Shown here in pieces: positions 18,420 to 27,548 of a stretch of 64,000 bases of DNA. The position numbers and the translations under genes were made by a program. Location: the NCBI RefSeq assembly GCF_016775475.1, contig NZ_JAEUXJ010000012.1, positions 62,001 through 126,000 on the forward strand, given 5' to 3'. The notes beneath the pieces were generated by a model. It was not told where the DNA came from. It did no database searches and saw only the letters and a program-made list of their open reading frames with translations. Source of the DNA: Belnapia mucosa. Its GTDB lineage: Bacteria > Pseudomonadota > Alphaproteobacteria > Acetobacterales > Acetobacteraceae. Numbering within the stretch: position 1 is the stretch's first letter; each line of letters begins with the position of its first letter.

Positions 18420-20029
18420 GCGCCCCGCTGCTCTCGCTGCGCGGGGTCTCGGTGCGGCTGCCGCGCGGGGCGGACCGGGAATTCGCCCTCCAGGATGTCG
18501 ATCTCGACCTCGCCGCCGGCGAGATTCTGTGCGTCGTAGGCGAGAGCGGCTCGGGCAAGTCGCTCACCGCGACCGCGATCCTCGGCCTGCTGCCGGCGCC
18601 GCGGGTGACGCTGGCTGCTGGGCAGATCCTGTTCGAGGGCGAGGATCTGGCGCGACTGCAGCCAGCCCGGCTGCGCGCCATCCGCGGCGCCCGCATCGGC
18701 ATGATCTTCCAGGAACCGATGACGGCGCTGAACCCGCTGATGCCCATCGGCCGGCAGATCGCCGAGGTGCTGGAGGAGCATGGCGGCGACACCGGCCGCG
18801 TCACCGGCCTGCTGGAGGAGGTCGGCATCCCCGACCCGCCCGCCGCGGCGCGGGCCTATCCGCATGAGCTCTCCGGCGGCCAGCGGCAGCGGGCGATGAT
18901 CGCCATGGCCCTGGCGATGGAGCCGCGCCTGCTGATCGCCGATGAGCCGACCACCGCGCTCGACGTCACCACCCAGGCCCGCATCCTGAAGCTGATCCGG
19001 GAGATCCAGGCACGGCGCGGCACCGGCGTGCTCTTCATCACCCATGATTTCGGCGTGGTGGCGGAGATCGCCGACCGGGTCGCCGTGATGCAGCGTGGCC
19101 GCATCGTGGAAACCGGGCCGGCAAGCCAGGTGCTGGAGGCGCCGGAGCATCCCTATACCCGCGCCCTGATCGCCGCCGTCCCACCCCTCCTGCCACCCCG
19201 CCGCCCGCCGGTCGCCCCCGGCCCGGCGGTCCTGGCTGTCGAGGATCTCCGAAAAACCTATCGCGGCGGCGGGCTCTTCGCCCGGCGGCGGAGCGTGGAG
19301 GCGCTCCGGGGCGTCTCCTTCACCCTCCATCGCGGCGAGACGCTCGGCATCGTCGGCGAAAGCGGCTCGGGCAAGTCGACGATCGCCCGCGCCCTGGTCC
19401 GGCTGCTGCCGACCGATGGCGGGAGCATCACCCTGGACGGGGCGGAGCTGCGCACCGCCTCCCGCTCTGCCTTCCGGCCGCTGACGCGGCGCATCCAGAT
19501 GGTCTTCCAGGACCCCTTCGCCTCGCTCAACCCGCGCCGGCGGGCCGGCGACCTCATCGCCCAGGGGCCGCGCATCCATGGCGCCTCCCGCGCCGAGGCC
19601 CGGGCCCGGGCGGTGCGGATGCTGGAGCTGGTCGGGCTCGACCCTTCGGCCGCCGGGCGCTTCCCGCATGAATTCAGCGGCGGCCAGCGCCAGCGCATCG
19701 GCCTGGCCCGGGCCCTGGCGCTGGAACCGGCGGTGCTGGTGGCGGATGAGCCGGTCTCGGCCCTCGATGTCTCCGTCCAGGCCCAGGTGCTGCGGCTGCT
19801 GGCGGAGCTGAAGGGGCGGCTCTCCCTCTCTCTAGTCTTCATCACCCATGACCTGCGGGTGGCGGCGCAGATCTGCGATCGCATCCTCGTGATGCATCGG
19901 GGCGAGGTGGTGGAGACGGGCGAGACCGGCTCCCTCTTCGCCGCGCCGCAGCATCCCTATACGCGGTCCCTGCTGGCCAGCGTGCCGGGCCGCGGCTGGG
20001 TGCCGCCGGTGCAGGACACGGCAGCCTGA
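18416..20029 (+). CDS. Fused double ATPase of dipeptide-type ABC transporter (DppD-DppF)
   Basis: 537-residue protein combining two complete ATP-binding cassettes. The first has Walker A GESGSGKS at residues 42-49, signature LSGGQRQR and Walker B LLIADEPTTALDV. The second has GESGSGKST around 314-322, FSGGQRQRIGLARAL and VLVADEPVSALDV. The oligopeptide-transporter C-terminal extension (PYTRALIAAVPP; PYTRSLLASVPG) follows each cassette. One gene thus replaces the usual dppD and dppF pair. The GTG start overlaps the DppC stop. Both nucleotide sites look catalytically intact. Confidence 0.94.
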   Translation: MSAPLLSLRGVSVRLPRGADREFALQDVDLDLAAGEILCVVGESGSGKSLTATAILGLLPAPRVTLAAGQILFEGEDLARLQPARLRAIRGARIGMIFQEPMTALNPLMPIGRQIAEVLEEHGGDTGRVTGLLEEVGIPDPPAAARAYPHELSGGQRQRAMIAMALAMEPRLLIADEPTTALDVTTQARILKLIREIQARRGTGVLFITHDFGVVAEIADRVAVMQRGRIVETGPASQVLEAPEHPYTRALIAAVPPLLPPRRPPVAPGPAVLAVEDLRKTYRGGGLFARRRSVEALRGVSFTLHRGETLGIVGESGSGKSTIARALVRLLPTDGGSITLDGAELRTASRSAFRPLTRRIQMVFQDPFASLNPRRRAGDLIAQGPRIHGASRAEARARAVRMLELVGLDPSAAGRFPHEFSGGQRQRIGLARALALEPAVLVADEPVSALDVSVQAQVLRLLAELKGRLSLSLVFITHDLRVAAQICDRILVMHRGEVVETGETGSLFAAPQHPYTRSLLASVPGRGWVPPVQDTAA

Positions 20030-20123
20030 CTCGATCCTGCTTGTCCGACCGATAGGCGGCTATCATTATCGGGGGACCCAGGCGCCCGCCAGACGGCGCC
20101 TCCAGGATAGGGATGCAAGGGCG

Positions 20124-21629
20124 ATGTCCGAAGCCGCTACCCTCGAAAGGCCCGCGCCGGCGCAGCGGCCCGAACATGTGGATGTGCTGATCGTCGGCGC
20201 CGGCATCTCCGGGGTGGGCGGCGCCTACCACCTGAAGACCCAGCTGCCCGGCACCAGCTTCCTGGTGCTGGAAAGCGAGGAGACCTTCGGCGGCACCTGG
20301 TGGACGCATAAATATCCCGGCATCCGCTCGGACAGCGACCTGCACACCTTCGGCTACCGCTTCAAGCCCTGGGTCGGCCCGCCCATAGCGACCGCCGACG
20401 AGATCCGCAAATACATGGGCGAGGTGATCGAGGAGAACGGCCTCGACCGCCATATCCGTTACAGGCACCGGATCGACAGCGCCCGCTGGTCGAGCGCCGA
20501 CAATCTCTGGACCATCGAGGCGACCCGCACCGATACCGGGGAGCGCCTGACCGTCACCGCCGGCTTCCTCTGGATGTGCCAGGGCTATTACCGCCACAAG
20601 CATGGCTTCATGCCGGACTGGGCCGGCAAGGAGAGGTTCCGCGGCGAGCTCGTGCATTCCGAGAACTGGCCGGAAGGGCTGGAATACGAGGGCAAGCGGG
20701 TCGTCGTCATCGGCTCCGGCGCCTCGGCCGCGACCATCGTGCCGGCCATGGCGGGCAAGGCCGCGCATGTGACCATGCTGCAGCGCACGCCGACCTATTT
20801 CCGCACCGGCCGCAACGCGATCGAGCTGGCGGAGGAGCTGCGCAAGCTGCAGGTGGACGAGACCTGGATCCACGAGATCGTCCGCCGCAAGATCCTGCTG
20901 GAGCAGACGGTCTTCACCGACCGCTGCTTCAACGAGCCGGAGAAGGTGAAGGCGGAGATGCTCGGCAATCTCCGCAGCATCCTCGGCCCCGACTACGACA
21001 TCGGCACGCATTTCACCCCGAATTACCGGCCCTGGCGGCAGCGCATCGCCTTCGTCCCCGATGCCGACCTGTTCCAGGCGGTGGCGCGTGGCGAGGCCTC
21101 GGTCGTCACCGATGAAATCGAGCATTTCGACGAGACCGGCATCCAGCTGAAATCCGGCCAGCACCTGGAAGCCGACATCATCGTCGCCGCCACCGGCTTC
21201 CACCTGAACGTGCTGGGCGACATCGCCTTCAGCATCGACGACAAGCCGCTCGCCTTCCATGAGACGGTGACCTATCGCGGCATGATGTTCACCGGCATCC
21301 CGAACATGGCCTGGGTCTTCGGCTATTTCCGGGCGAGCTGGACCCTGCGCGCCGACCTCGTCGGCGATTTCGTCTGCCGGCTGCTGACGCATATGAAGGC
21401 CAAGGGCGCCAGGCGCGTCGAGGTGGCGCTGCGGCCCGAGGATGCCGACATGCCGATCCTGCCCTGGATCGACCCGGAGAACTTCAATCCGGGCTACCTG
21501 ATGCGCGGGATGCACCTGCTGCCGAAGCGCGGCGACAAGCCGGAATGGCAGCACACCCAGGATTACTGGTCGGAAAAGGATGCCTTCGCCGCCATCGACC
21601 TGGATGATGCAGCCTTCGTCTATCGGTAA
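20124..21629 (+). CDS. Flavin monooxygenase, Baeyer-Villiger type
   Basis: 501-residue FAD/NADPH enzyme. It has the N-terminal FAD Rossmann motif VGAGISGVGGAYHL, the GGTWW motif with an R..YPG-like KYPGIRSDSD, and the BVMO fingerprint FxGxxxHxxxWP as FRGELVHSENWP (residues about 172-183). A second nucleotide motif, VVVIGSGASAATIVP, follows, and ATGF is near the end. Such enzymes insert oxygen into ketones or oxidise N/S compounds. The substrate is unknown. The gene is monocistronic or followed 10 bp later by the Yip1-like membrane protein. Confidence 0.92.
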   Translation: MSEAATLERPAPAQRPEHVDVLIVGAGISGVGGAYHLKTQLPGTSFLVLESEETFGGTWWTHKYPGIRSDSDLHTFGYRFKPWVGPPIATADEIRKYMGEVIEENGLDRHIRYRHRIDSARWSSADNLWTIEATRTDTGERLTVTAGFLWMCQGYYRHKHGFMPDWAGKERFRGELVHSENWPEGLEYEGKRVVVIGSGASAATIVPAMAGKAAHVTMLQRTPTYFRTGRNAIELAEELRKLQVDETWIHEIVRRKILLEQTVFTDRCFNEPEKVKAEMLGNLRSILGPDYDIGTHFTPNYRPWRQRIAFVPDADLFQAVARGEASVVTDEIEHFDETGIQLKSGQHLEADIIVAATGFHLNVLGDIAFSIDDKPLAFHETVTYRGMMFTGIPNMAWVFGYFRASWTLRADLVGDFVCRLLTHMKAKGARRVEVALRPEDADMPILPWIDPENFNPGYLMRGMHLLPKRGDKPEWQHTQDYWSEKDAFAAIDLDDAAFVYR

Positions 21630-21639
21630 GGGGACCAGG

Positions 21640-22209
21640 ATGGCGTTGTTCGACCGGGCGAAGGCCCTGCTGCTGCGGCCCGAGCAGGAATGGCGGGTGA
21701 TCGCGGCGGAGCCGGCGGATACCGCCAGCCTGTTCAAGACCTATGCCGCGCCGCTCTCGGCCCTGCCGGCCGTGGCGGGCTTCATCGGCGCCGCGCTCTT
21801 CGCCGGCATGCTGGGCGGCATGGTCGGGGCCCGGATCGGCATCTTCGGCCTGCTGGTGAATGCGATCACCGGCTACCTGCTCGGCCTCGCCGCCCTCTGG
21901 GTCTGGGGCAAGGTGCTGGAGGCGCTGTCGCCCCGCTTCGGCGGACTGGCGGAGGAGGTGCCGGCGATGAAGCTCGCCGTGCATACGCCGACGGCGATCT
22001 GGCTGGCAGGACTCTTCGCCATCATCCCGCCGCTGGCGATCCTCGGCATCCTTGGCCTCGTCAGCATCTACACCTTCTACAAGGGCGCGCCGGTGGTGAT
22101 GCTGGTGCCGCGGGACAGGGTGGGTGGCTTCACCCTGGCCGCGGTGGTGATCGGCTTCCTGGTGAACCTGGTGCTCGGGCTGCTGGCGAGCCTCGTTTTC
22201 AGGTTCTAG
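21640..22209 (+). CDS. Yip1-family-like membrane protein
   Basis: 189-residue polytopic protein with about five hydrophobic helices. The N-terminal DRAKALLLRPEQEWRVIAAEP is characteristic of bacterial YIP1-domain proteins, and FYKGAPVVMLVP is another typical element of that group. RBS AGGGGACC precedes the ATG. Function in bacteria is not established. The close spacing to the monooxygenase suggests co-transcription, but a functional link is not implied. Confidence 0.8.
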   Translation: MALFDRAKALLLRPEQEWRVIAAEPADTASLFKTYAAPLSALPAVAGFIGAALFAGMLGGMVGARIGIFGLLVNAITGYLLGLAALWVWGKVLEALSPRFGGLAEEVPAMKLAVHTPTAIWLAGLFAIIPPLAILGILGLVSIYTFYKGAPVVMLVPRDRVGGFTLAAVVIGFLVNLVLGLLASLVFRF

Positions 22210-22392
22210 TCAGCTATTGACCGACCAGAGCGTGCCGCCCACCAGCCAGGAATAGAAATCCCCCGGCTGCTGGCCAGCCGCCTGTGGCGCGGCGGCCGGC
22301 GCCGGCCCTGCAGCGACCGGGCGCTCCTCGGCCCGGATGGCGTCCAGCCGGGCGCGGATGGCGGCGAAATCCTCGGCGATAGGCGTGGTCAC
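22210..22392 (-). CDS. Small hypothetical protein
   Basis: Candidate 60-residue protein reading from a GTG at 22392 with AGGA eleven bases upstream; an in-frame ATG also exists at 22461. The product has an amphipathic start (EDFAAIRARLDAIRAEERP), an Ala/Pro linker and a Trp-containing end (GDFYSWLVGGTLWSVN). It ends at the convergent Yip1-like gene. It could be a short conserved acetobacteral protein, but no family is recognised and it may not be expressed. Confidence 0.45.
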   Translation of the reverse strand: MTTPIAEDFAAIRARLDAIRAEERPVAAGPAPAAAPQAAGQQPGDFYSWLVGGTLWSVNS

Positions 22393-22484
22393 GGGGCGGT
22401 CGTCCTTGCTCCGGTGGTGAAGGCTCCGGTGCATCATGGCACCAGAGCCTTCCCGGATCATGGACGAATTCGCGCCCCGGTTGA

Positions 22485-24314
22485 TTACGCCGCTTCGCTC
22501 TCCGCACGGCGGGCGTGCTTCTTCCGCTCATGCGGGTCGAGGTAGCGCTTGCGCAGGCGGATCGCGCTCGGCGTCACCTCCACCAGCTCGTCGTCCTCGA
22601 TATAGGCGATCGCCTGCTCCAGGCTCATCCGCCGCGGCGGGGTCAGCAGCAGCGCCTCATCCTTGCCGGCGGCACGGATGTTGGTGAGCTTCTTCTCCTT
22701 GATCGGATTCACGTCGAGGTCGTTCTCGCGCGAATGCTCGCCGAGGATCATGCCCTCATAGACCTTGACGCCCGGATCGACGAAGAGCGTGCCGCGCTCC
22801 TGCAGGTAGAACAGCGCGTACTGGATCGCCTCGCCCGGCTCGGAGGAGATCAGGCTGCCGTTGCGGCGGCCCGGGATCACCCCGGCCCAGGGGCGGTAGC
22901 CGAGGAACAGGCGGTTCATCAGCCCGGTGCCGCGGGTGTCGGTCATGAACTCGCCGTGGTAGCCGATCAGGCCGCGCGACGGGATCTCGAAGGTGATGCG
23001 GATCTTGCCACCGCCGGACGGCCGCATGTCCTGCATCACGCCCTTGCGGATCGACAGCTTCTCGACGACCACGCCCGAATAGCCCTCGTCGACATCGACG
23101 AGCACCTCCTCATAGGGCTCCTCGCGCTCGCCGGTCTCCTCGTTGGTGCGGGTCAGCACCCGCGGGCGGCCGATCGTCAGCTCGAAGCCCTCGCGGCGCA
23201 TCTGCTCGATCAGCACGCCGAGCTGGAGCTCGCCGCGGCCGGCCACCTCGAAGGCGTCCACTTCCTCGGACACCTTCACCTTGATGGCGACGTTGCCCTC
23301 GGTCTCCTTGAAGAGACGGTCGCGGATCTGCCGCGACGTGACCTTCTTGCCCTCGCGGCCGCCGAGCGGGCCGTCATTGATGCGGAAGGTCATGGCGAGC
23401 GTCGGCGGGTCGACCGGGATGGCGTGCAGCGGCTCGGACACCTCCGGGGCGCAGATGGTGTCCGGGATCGTCGCGTCGGACAGGCCGGCGATGGCGATGA
23501 TGTCGCCCGCCTGCACCTCCTCGACCGGCACGCGGTCGAGGCCGGAGAAGGTCATCAGCTTGGTCAGCCGGCCGGTTTCGACCTGGCTGCCGTCCTGGCG
23601 CAGGACCTTCACCGGCATGTTGACCCGGGCGACGCCCTGCTCGACGCGGCCGGTCAGGATGCGGCCGAGGAAGTTGTCGGCCTCGAGGATCGCCGCGTTC
23701 ATCGCGAAGGGCTTGTCGAGTTCGACCTTCGGCGGCGGCACATGCGACAGGATCAGGTCGAACATCGGCGAGAGATCCTTGCGGGCCCCCTCCAGCTCGA
23801 GATCCGCCCAGCCCTGCCGGCCCGAGGCGAACATGGTGTGGAAGTCGAGCTGCTCATCCGTCGCGCCGAGCGCGGCGAACAGGTCGAACACCTCGTTATG
23901 GACCTCGTCCGGCCGGGCGTCCTGGCGGTCCACCTTGTTGATGACCACGATCGGCTTGAGGCCGCGGGCCAGCGCCTTGGTCAGCACGAACTTGGTCTGC
24001 GGCAGCGGGCCCTCGGCGGCGTCGCAGAGGACGATGGCGCCATCGACCATGGAGAGGATGCGTTCCACCTCGCCGCCGAAATCGGCGTGGCCGGGGGTGT
24101 CGACGATGTTGATCTTCACGCCCTTCCACTCGACCGCGGTGGATTTGGCGAGGATGGTGATGCCGCGCTCGCGCTCCAGGTCGTTTCGGTCCAGCGCGCG
24201 CTCGGCGACGGCCTGGTTGGCGCGGAAGGCGCCAGCCTGCTTCAGCAGGTTGTCCACCAGGGTCGTCTTGCCATGGTCGACATGCGCGATGATCGCGACG
24301 TTACGGATATCCAT
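22485..24314 (-). CDS. typA: Ribosome-associated translational GTPase TypA/BipA
   Basis: 609-residue GTPase that binds the ribosome and supports late 50S assembly and stress or cold adaptation. G-motifs are all visible: G1 AHVDHGKTTL (residues about 10-19), RERGITI, G3 DTPGHADFGGEVERIL, and G4 VINKVDRQDARPDEV. The EF-G-like domains and the TypA-specific C-terminus (PRGLIGYHGEFMTDTRGTG; GYRPWAGVIPGRRNGSLIS) are complete. It lies alone on the minus strand. Confidence 0.97.
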   Translation of the reverse strand: MDIRNVAIIAHVDHGKTTLVDNLLKQAGAFRANQAVAERALDRNDLERERGITILAKSTAVEWKGVKINIVDTPGHADFGGEVERILSMVDGAIVLCDAAEGPLPQTKFVLTKALARGLKPIVVINKVDRQDARPDEVHNEVFDLFAALGATDEQLDFHTMFASGRQGWADLELEGARKDLSPMFDLILSHVPPPKVELDKPFAMNAAILEADNFLGRILTGRVEQGVARVNMPVKVLRQDGSQVETGRLTKLMTFSGLDRVPVEEVQAGDIIAIAGLSDATIPDTICAPEVSEPLHAIPVDPPTLAMTFRINDGPLGGREGKKVTSRQIRDRLFKETEGNVAIKVKVSEEVDAFEVAGRGELQLGVLIEQMRREGFELTIGRPRVLTRTNEETGEREEPYEEVLVDVDEGYSGVVVEKLSIRKGVMQDMRPSGGGKIRITFEIPSRGLIGYHGEFMTDTRGTGLMNRLFLGYRPWAGVIPGRRNGSLISSEPGEAIQYALFYLQERGTLFVDPGVKVYEGMILGEHSRENDLDVNPIKEKKLTNIRAAGKDEALLLTPPRRMSLEQAIAYIEDDELVEVTPSAIRLRKRYLDPHERKKHARRAESEAA

Positions 24315-24517
24315 TGCGGGGCCTTAATTCCGGTGCCGCCGCAACGCAAAGCGAAGCCCGGCCTCACCAGCCGGAGGCGGCTGGGGGTCGGGCAGAGCAG
24401 GGTGGCGGCTTGTTGCAGCGCACACATAGGGCGTCGCCGCTGAAAAAGCGAGCGCCGCGTGCATGGAATCCCATGCGCGCGGCGCCCATCACCCGTGCGA
24501 CCGGGCGAAAGCCGTGG

Positions 24518-25540
24518 TCAGCGGCCCGGATTATTGCCGGTGCCGCCGCCGCTCTGGCTGCTGCCGGGCGGGATATTGCCGCCGGTGCCGCTGCTGGGCA
24601 GGCCGGTGCTGACGGCGCCGCCGCTGCTGCTGCGGCCGGTGCCGCTCATCTGCGGGGTGCCGCTGGTGCCGCCCGGGGGCGGGGCGCCGACGCCGGCCGC
24701 GCTGCTGCCCGGCAGGGCGCGGCCACCGGCCCCGCTGCCGCCATTCACCGCCGCGCCGGTGCCCGGCAGGCTGCCCGGATTGCCGACCCCCGGCGAGCCG
24801 GGGCTGGAGCCGCTGAGCCCGCCCGAGCCGCTGCTGCTGCCGGCCTGGACCCGGATGATGCCATCGGCCCGGCTCATGCTCGAACCGGCCGAGCCGCCAT
24901 CCATCATGGTCTGGCCACCCGGGCCCATGCGGGGGGAGCCCATGGGGCCGCTGCCCAGGGTGCTGCCACCCATCGGGCGGCCGCCCATGGAATCCTGCCG
25001 CATGCCACCCATGCCGGAGCCCTGCGTCGGCGCCATGCCCATGCCATTGCTGCCGGAGCGGCTATTGGCCGCCTGCAGGCCGGACAGGGCCTGGTCGAGC
25101 TCCTGCTGGGCGCCGGAGCGGTCGCGCGAACGGAGGGCGTTGCGGGCGGCCGAGAGATGCTGCAGCACCGGGCCGCTGGCCGGCTGCTCGGCGCGGTCGG
25201 CCGGGGTGCTGCGGGTCAGCAGGCGGGTCTCGCTCTGCTCGATCAGCTCATTCGCCTCGGCGATCCGGCCGCGGCGGAGCGCGGCGCTCGCCTCCTGGAC
25301 CAGCTCGGCGGCATTCATGCGGTTCTCGGCCCGCTCCGCCCGGCGCTCGGCCCGGCGATGGCCGCGCATGCCGTCATGATGCATGCCGCTGTCGCGCATA
25401 TCGGTGCCGGAGGACATCCCGGAGCCACCCATGGCGCCCCCCTGGGACTGCATCGGCATGGTGGATTGCTGGGCGAAGGCAGGCGCGGCCGCGAGCGTCA
25501 GGCCGAGCGCGGTCGCGAGGAGCTTGGTCTTGATATGCAT
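24518..25540 (-). CDS. Secreted Gly/Ser/Met-rich low-complexity protein
   Basis: 340-residue exported protein with signal KTKLLATALGLTLAAAPAFAQ. A helical, charged central part (residues about 60-155, HRRAERRAERAENRMNAAEL then TPR-like alpha-helices with SAARNALRSRDRSGAQQEL) is followed by a long tail made almost only of Gly, Ser, Pro, Met and Thr. GGGAGA precedes the ATG. No family recognised; it may be a periplasmic or outer-surface structural or metal-binding protein. Low-complexity coding could affect assembly, but the frame is open throughout. Confidence 0.7.
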   Translation of the reverse strand: MHIKTKLLATALGLTLAAAPAFAQQSTMPMQSQGGAMGGSGMSSGTDMRDSGMHHDGMRGHRRAERRAERAENRMNAAELVQEASAALRRGRIAEANELIEQSETRLLTRSTPADRAEQPASGPVLQHLSAARNALRSRDRSGAQQELDQALSGLQAANSRSGSNGMGMAPTQGSGMGGMRQDSMGGRPMGGSTLGSGPMGSPRMGPGGQTMMDGGSAGSSMSRADGIIRVQAGSSSGSGGLSGSSPGSPGVGNPGSLPGTGAAVNGGSGAGGRALPGSSAAGVGAPPPGGTSGTPQMSGTGRSSSGGAVSTGLPSSGTGGNIPPGSSQSGGGTGNNPGR

Positions 25541-25594
25541 ATGGGGCGTCTCCCTTGGCCGCCGGCCTTGGGACCCGGCGGGCTGCGTAGGGGC

Positions 25595-25615
25595 GCGGGC
25601 GCAATTGGCGCCCGC
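25595..25615 (-). terminator. Hairpin after the PfkB gene
   Basis: A perfect 8-bp stem (GCGGGCGC/GCGCCCGC) with a 5-base AATTG loop begins 7 bp after the kinase stop on the minus strand. There is no clear T-run, so it is a candidate rather than a certain intrinsic terminator. Confidence 0.5.
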
Positions 25616-25621
25616 CCTCGG

Positions 25622-26638
25622 TCAGCCCAACACGGTCGAGACTGGATGGTTCCCCGGAACGGACGCCACCATGGCCTTGAGGTCGGCCTGCGGCCGGGCC
25701 CCGAAATGCGAGATGACCTCGGCCGCCGCGACGGCGCCCCAGCGGCCGCATTCCGGCAGCGGCAGCCCCCGGGTCAGCGCCGCGAGGAAGCCGGCGGCAT
25801 AGGCATCGCCGGCGCCGGTGGTGTCCATCACCTCGGTCGGCGCCGCCTCCACCGCATGCCGCTCCCCGCCCGTCAGCACCAGGCTGCCGGCAGGGCCGCG
25901 GGTCACGGCGGCGATCGCCACCTCCGGCACGATCGCCGCCAGCGCCGCCTCGAGATCGGTGGTCTCGAACAGGGCGAGCAGCTCCGACTCATTGGCGAAG
26001 AGGATGTCGGTTTCCTCGCGCAGGAATTGCCGGAAAGCGGCGCGGTGACGGTGGACGCAGAAGGCATCCGAAAGGCTGAGCGCGACCTGGCGCCCGGCCG
26101 CATGCGACGCTCGGGCCGCCTTGCGGAAGGCCGCCTGGGCCGCTGGCGGGTCGAAGAGATAGCCTTCCAGATACAGCACCTGGGCGCGGGCCACCTCGGC
26201 CGGGTCCACGTCATCCTCCGAGAAGGCGACGCAGGCGCCGAGATAGGTGTTCATGGTCCGCTGCGCATCGGGCGTGACCAGGATCAGGCAGCGGGCGGTC
26301 GGCGCATCGCCCTGCAGCGGCGCGGTCGGGAAATGCACGCCGGCGGCGCGGATGTCATGGGCGAAGACCCGGCCGAGCTGGTCCTCCGCGACCTTGCCGA
26401 GGAAGCCGACCCGGGCACCGAGCGCCGCGGCCACGGCGCAGGTATTCCCGGCCGAGCCGCCGGAGCTTTCCAGCCCCGGCCCCATCCGGCCATAAAGCGC
26501 CTCCGCCTCCTCGGCCGCGATCAGGCGCATGGCGCCCTTGTCGAGGCCCTGCTCGGCGAGGAATTGGTCCTCGGCGCGCGCGAGCACGTCGACGATGGCA
26601 TTGCCGATGCCAAGGATATCGAGGGTGGGCTCGCTCAT
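25622..26638 (-). CDS. PfkB-family carbohydrate kinase, adenosine kinase-like
   Basis: 338-residue cytoplasmic kinase of the ribokinase/PfkB family. The N-terminus (LDILGIGNAIVDVLA) and SSGGSAGNTCAVAAALGARVGFLGKVAEDQLG match the adenosine-kinase-like bacterial group. The PfkB C-terminal signature with the catalytic Asp and anion hole is VMDTTGAGDAYAAGFLAAL. The likely reaction is phosphorylation of adenosine or another nucleoside/sugar using ATP. The gene stands alone and is followed by a hairpin. Confidence 0.88.
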   Translation of the reverse strand: MSEPTLDILGIGNAIVDVLARAEDQFLAEQGLDKGAMRLIAAEEAEALYGRMGPGLESSGGSAGNTCAVAAALGARVGFLGKVAEDQLGRVFAHDIRAAGVHFPTAPLQGDAPTARCLILVTPDAQRTMNTYLGACVAFSEDDVDPAEVARAQVLYLEGYLFDPPAAQAAFRKAARASHAAGRQVALSLSDAFCVHRHRAAFRQFLREETDILFANESELLALFETTDLEAALAAIVPEVAIAAVTRGPAGSLVLTGGERHAVEAAPTEVMDTTGAGDAYAAGFLAALTRGLPLPECGRWGAVAAAEVISHFGARPQADLKAMVASVPGNHPVSTVLG

Positions 26639-26729
26639 AAGACCTCCGCCGCGGTTGCGTCCGGCCGGCGCCGGCGGCGTTGGATAGCCCCCACCCCTTC
26701 ATGCCGCAACCATGGGAAGGTCCCGCCGC

Positions 26730-27422
26730 ATGCTCACCGCCTGCCTCCTCGCCCTCCGCCAGCTCGGCGACCCGAGTTTCCTGGGGCCGCTCGCCAAGGC
26801 GTTCGGGGCGGCGCTGCTCGCCTTTCTCGGCCTGGCGGCGCTGGCCGCCTGGGGGGTGAGCACTCTGGCAGGCGGCACCGGCTGGCTCGCCGGCCTGGCC
26901 GGCGCCTTCGGCGGGCTGATGGTGCTGGCGCTCGCCATCTGGCTTTTCGTGCCGGTGATGCTGGCGCTGTCGGGCCTGTTCCTCGACCCCGTCGCGGCGG
27001 CGGTGGAGCGGCGCTTCTATGGCGGGCTGCCGCCGGCGCTCGGCGCGAGCCTTTTCGCCCAGGCCGGCTTCAACCTCCGGCTCGGGGTGAAGACCGGCGT
27101 CCTGGCCTTGGCGGCGCTGCCCCTGCTGGCGGTGGCGCCCCCGATCGGTGCCATCCTGCTCTGGGTGATTTCCACCGTCGCGCTCGGCCATGGGTTGTTC
27201 GAGGGGGTGGCGCAGCGGCGCATGCCGGTCGCCGCCGCGGCGGCCGAACGGCGGCGGCGGGAGGTGCCGGTGCTCGGCATCGGCGCGCTGCTGGCGGGGC
27301 TGGCGCTGGTGCCGGGGCTGAACCTGCTGGTGCCGGTCCTCGGCACTGCGGCGATGACACACCTGTTGCATCGAAACAGAAATGGTGTCGTCAAGGAAAC
27401 AGCTGACGAATTCCGGCGCTGA
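26730..27422 (+). CDS. EI24/CysZ-like membrane protein
   Basis: About 230-residue inner-membrane protein of the EI24 (CysZ-related) family. It begins MLTACLLALRQLGDPSFLGPLAKA and has four to five hydrophobic segments, including VLALAIWLFVPVMLALSGLFLDPVAAAVERRFY, a family hallmark. I prefer the ATG at 26730 because GGGAAGG lies nine bases upstream; an earlier ATG (26712) lacks this. CysZ relatives import sulfate, but here no cys genes are near, so the role is open. Confidence 0.82.
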   Translation: MLTACLLALRQLGDPSFLGPLAKAFGAALLAFLGLAALAAWGVSTLAGGTGWLAGLAGAFGGLMVLALAIWLFVPVMLALSGLFLDPVAAAVERRFYGGLPPALGASLFAQAGFNLRLGVKTGVLALAALPLLAVAPPIGAILLWVISTVALGHGLFEGVAQRRMPVAAAAAERRRREVPVLGIGALLAGLALVPGLNLLVPVLGTAAMTHLLHRNRNGVVKETADEFRR

Positions 27423-27427
27423 GCCGC

Positions 27428-27447
27428 AGCGCGCCGTTGTGCGCGCT
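27428..27447 (+). terminator. Stem-loop following the EI24-like gene
   Basis: A perfect 7-bp stem (AGCGCGC/GCGCGCT) with a 6-base loop starts 6 bp after the stop codon. No U-tract follows, so termination is only suggested. Confidence 0.35.
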
Positions 27448-27548
27448 CAACGCGACGTGTTAGCCGGGGGCCCGTGGGATGGCGATGCAGGGATGGCATG
27501 CCGCCCATTGATGCGCCACTGGCGCGCCGCTGTGGATGGGGGATGCAG

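Noticed and set aside
20030..20123. Inverted repeat AGGCGCC/GGCGCCT before the monooxygenase gene
   Set aside because: Seven-bp stem in GC-rich DNA without a T-run; could equally be chance, and its position overlaps the likely leader.
22515..24443. Plus-strand open frame opposite typA
   Set aside because: Composition is a shadow of TypA (His/Leu/Arg-rich), with no start signal or motif.
24315..24517. Possible small gene or RNA between typA and the secreted protein
   Set aside because: No start with ribosome-binding site, no conserved fold or motif; treated as the typA promoter region.
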